From positions 1,598,910 through 1,662,909 of the forward strand of contig JAKSZT010005175.1 in the NCBI GenBank assembly GCA_026826555.1: a DNA stretch of 64,000 bases, given 5' to 3'. The position numbers were made by a program, and so were the translations under genes. Origin of the DNA: Tolypeutes matacus (taxonomy: Eukaryota > Chordata > Mammalia > Cingulata > Chlamyphoridae). Below, one piece after another: positions 60,816 through 64,000 of the stretch (the stretch's first letter is position 1; every line of letters starts with the position of its first letter). The notes under the pieces are model-generated. The model ran no database searches. It saw only the letters and a list, made by a program, of their open reading frames with translations, and was not told the DNA's origin.

Positions 60816-61030
60816 TGCTTATGGGGCAGATGAATTGAGCTATATTGCTTGTAGTTGCAGACACTCTTTGTTCCTTGGGATGGACATTGTCCAACATCAT
60901 CTTCTTATTAGTTGTCCTCGGTGAGTCCAATGAACTGGAGAGTAGGTGTTACAACTCTGCTGACTCAGGGCAGAACAGGCACATGAGCAGACCAACAATT
61001 AAAGTCCCTAGGACATATATCTAACAAATA
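60816..61030 (-). mobile_element. LINE-1 3' region, antisense, right part of the interrupted copy
   Basis: Continues the antisense copy: TTATGGGGCAGATGAATTGAGC and TTAGTTGTCCTCGGTGAGTC correspond to 18,855-18,960. Confidence 0.7.
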
Positions 61031-62336
61031 TAGTGCTAATTTTAGGGTCAAATAAAAGAGACAATAGAGCTTTTTAAATAGGGAAACTATAAATAAAATA
61101 TTAAAATTTTTAACACTGTGTCTTTCATAACTAATATCTGTTATCTTGTATGTATAGTGACAATTTTGTTTGTGTATGCCCCCAGTGTCTTTTTTATTTT
61201 TCATTTTATCTTCAATGACTCTTTAGGTTACAGAACAATCACATAGAAAATATAGGGGATTCTCATATACCCAATGCCCTCTCCTTTTTCTGCTCTCCCC
61301 TATTAATAACATTTTACATGCAGATGGTAAATTTGTTACAATTGATGAACAAATATTGAAGCATTACTATTAACCATGGTCAGTTGTTTACATTATGGTT
61401 TACATTTTGCACTGTACAATTTTCTAGGTTTTGATGAAATTAAAAATGGCTTGTACCTGTTATTGCAAGATCAAACAAATCAATTCTAATGCCCTAAAAA
61501 TGCCCTATGTTCCATCTATTATATTCTCCTCTCAGAACCTATGGTAACCACTAATTTTGAATTTTGGAAAAAAATTATTTTGCAATAATATTGAGGGCTT
61601 GACATATTGGTCTGTTTTCTTTTATTAGGCACTGCCTGTGTTCTGAATGTATTCATGTCCCTCTAATTGAGAACATAATAGGACTCCCTAGGATGGGAGT
61701 TTAATATTTTTTTCTTTATTGTGTGGGTCTCCACCCACTGATATAACACACTATGGCAAGATGAACACTTAGATATTCCATACAGGCATGCCCCAGGTGC
61801 ACTCTATCCTGAATATACCCCCACAACCAATGCCCAACACCAGTAACCTTCCCCTGCCTTATTTGCCAAAAGATCACTCTCACCAGTATAGTTTTAACTA
61901 CAGGCCTGCACATCCCCAGAACTCACCTGCTCATTCCTCCAACTCTCCCCCAGATCCCAAACCCCACCTTACTCCTCCTCACAGACCAGCACCATAGAAT
62001 CGCCACTCACATCACTGCACCACTCCCATGTCCATCTACTGCCAAACCACACCCTTCCAAACATATTGCCCATAAGGGCATCAGCTCACCACCTACTCAC
62101 TTTTGTCTCCTGTTTACCTAGCTTCCAGACTCTATCTCTGTGAGTCTGCTCAGTTTGCTTAAGTCATATCAGTGAGGTCATGTAATATTTGTCTTTCAGT
62201 GACTGGCATACTTCACTCAACATAAGGTCTTCAAGATACATCCATGTTATCCTGTGTGTTAATACTGAATTCCTTCATACAGCTGAGTAATATTCCATTG
62301 TATGTTTAGACCACAATTTGCTTATCCATTCATCTT

Positions 62337-62521
62337 TTTTTTTTTTTTTTTAAAGATTTTATTTATTTATTCATTTATCCCCACCTTGCTGCTTGTGCTC
62401 GCTGGGTCAGCTAACCACGCCGTGCGGGCGGGCTTGCCTTCACCAGGAGGCCCGGGGAACCGAACCCAGGGCCTCCCATATGGTAAACGGGAGCCCTACT
62501 GATTGAGCCACAGCCGCTACC
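62337..62521 (-). mobile_element. DAS-SINE with perfect 14-bp target duplication
   Basis: A 185-bp SINE on the minus strand, inserted in the second LINE-1. It starts GGTAGCGGCTGTGGCTCAAT (A box), has a GGTTCGGTTCC B box and a GC-rich middle and ends in an A-rich tail (the T-run at 62,337-62,350 on the plus strand). The flanks TATCCATTCATCTT at 62,323-62,336 and 62,522-62,535 are identical. The clean structure suggests a comparatively young insertion. Confidence 0.93.
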
Positions 62522-63544
62522 TATCCATTCATCTTGATGGACATTTGGTTGCTTCCACTTTTGACAATGGTGAAGAATGCTGCTTTCAACATTGGTGAGC
62601 ATAAATCTGTTTGTGTTCCTGCTTTCAATTCTTCTGTGTATATAACCAGCAGTGGGATTGCTGGATTGTATGGTAGTTCTATAGTTAACTTCCTGAGGAA
62701 CAGCCAAATTGCCCTACACAATCACTGCACCATTCTACATTCCCACCAGCAGTGGATAAGTGTTCCCTTCCCTCCAAATCCTCTCCAAAACTTGTAGTCT
62801 CTATTTATTTCATGGCTGCCAGTCAAATAGGTGTAAGATATCTCATTGTAGTTTTGATTTGAATTTTCATAATTGCTAGTGATGTGAACATCCTTTCCTG
62901 TGCTTTTTAGCCATTTGTATTTCTTCTTTGGAGAAGTGCCTATGCCCATTTTTAAAATGGGTTGTTTGTCGTTTTCTTTTTGAGATAAAAACGTTTCTTT
63001 ATATATGCTGGATATTATGTCCTTATTGGATAGATGGTTACCATATATTTCTCCAATTGAGTAGGCTGCCTTTTCACTTCCTTGACAACTCCTTTGAAGA
63101 ACAAAAGTTTTAAATTTTAAAGTGGTCTCATTTATCTATTTTTTCTATCATTGATCATGCTTTGGATGTAAAGTTTATGAAATCATTTCCTACTATAAGA
63201 TCTCATTGGGACTTCCTTACATTATTTTTTAGGAGCTTTATGTTCTTGCCTCTTATATTTATATCTTTGATACATCTTGAGTTAATTTTTGTATAGGGTG
63301 TGAGATGGTGATCCTCTCTCATTCTTTTGGATATGTATATCCAATTCTCCAAGCACCATTTGTTGAAGAGGCCATTAAGTAACAATTGAGTGGGCTTAGT
63401 TGCTTGTTGAATATCAGTTGACTGTATATGCAAGGATATATATCAGAACTCTCAATTCAGTTAAATTTGTCAGTATGTCTATCCTTGTGACAATACCATG
63501 CAATTTAGACCTCTACAGCTTAGTAGTATGTTAAAAATGTTAAA

Positions 63545-63710
63545 ATGGCATCTGTATATTCACTTAAAACTTTAGTTATACAACAACTTGTAAATTCAAG
63601 ATCCACTATATTTAGAGTGAGATTACCTGAAGGTAACTTTTTTTTTCTTTTGCATGTCAAAGACCAACGTGTTTAACCTATTCTTTTTTTTTTTTTTTTT
63701 TGGTATGTCT
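63545..63710 (+). repeat. Segment shared with 54,697-54,790, inside LINE-1
   Basis: The segment replaces about 200 bp of LINE-1 relative to the other antisense copy (3,630-3,825). It ends in a T-run (63,686-63,701), after which LINE-1 resumes near 63,705. Confidence 0.75.
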
Positions 63711-64000
63711 CTCCGTTTATTTTGGCCTTTTAAAATTTCTCTCAATAATGTTTTATAGTTTTCTACATAGAGATCTGGTATATCTTTTGTTAGATTTGAT
63801 ACTTTATAATTTCATATTTTTGGCTTTATTATAAACGATATCATTAAAAAGTTTCGTTTTCTTACTGTTTACTTGAACGCATTTGAGGCTTCCAGAAGAT
63901 AACAGGAGACTACCTTTATGATCTGGACTAGGAAAAGAAATGCTTTTGTGTATTTTATGTTGCAGCCTTGATGAACTCGCTTGTTATTATCTATAATTCT

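Larger units (their letters stand above)
61130..64000 (-). mobile_element. Second long LINE-1, antisense, running off the right edge
   Basis: It parallels the LINE-1 at 1,160-6,420 over the 3' region (61,195-62,150) and the C-terminal half of ORF2 (62,150-64,000), for example TCAGTGAGGTCATGTAATATT at 62,169 against TCAGTGAGGTAATTTTATATT at 2,226. Minus-strand open pieces at 62,411-62,721 and 63,203-63,433 resemble ORF2. Interrupted by a young SINE at 62,337-62,521, by a segment of other origin at 63,545-63,710 and possibly by another near 63,865-63,940. The rest lies outside the window. Confidence 0.88.

Overview
The window is a piece of mammalian nuclear genome: AT-rich, dominated by LINE-1, LINE-2, MIR and LTR remnants, with single-exon olfactory receptor (OR) sequences spread through it. 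Several tRNA-derived SINE copies look like the DAS-SINEs of xenarthrans, and the lineage-specific LINE-1 3' ends and ERVL-type LTRs fit the same group, so an armadillo, sloth or anteater is the best guess (inference from recalled repeat families, not from a search).

OR content, left to right: a broken OR5AS1-like gene running off the left edge (1-710, +), a 5'-truncated OR5/OR8-type remnant (about 17,030-17,634, +), two tandem OR8I2-like pseudogenes (25,868-26,799 and 39,735-40,664, +), a heavily frameshifted OR8H-like pseudogene (41,560-42,487, +) and one intact gene, OR5T-like (52,545-53,543, -). As I recall it, human 11q11-q12.1 has the order OR5AS1 - OR8I2 - OR8H2 - ... - OR5T, with OR5T2 inverted, so this looks like the syntenic interval. 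Only one of the six ORs has an open frame.

The clearest structural event is a tandem segmental duplication. A 6.4-kb unit (about 20,850-27,209) and a 5.3-kb unit (about 35,785-41,063) each carry the same MIR, the same GAT-type microsatellite and an OR8I2-like pseudogene. The two receptor copies carry no shared inactivating lesion. The second unit gained an LTR (36,142-36,771) with a perfect 5-bp target duplication, and the first unit keeps the empty site.

Other content: a long antisense LINE-1 at 1,160-6,420 and a second at 61,130 to the right edge, the latter carrying a SINE with a perfect 14-bp target duplication; ancient sense LINE-1s at about 13,330-17,030 and 32,100-34,880; nested LINE-1 3' ends at 59,165-61,030; three ERVL-type LTRs; and a near full-length processed pseudogene of BIRC2 (cIAP1) at about 48,380-50,390 (-). 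I found no RNA gene, CRISPR array, or sign of a new molecular system. The interest lies in gene-family decay, duplication history and nested retroelements.
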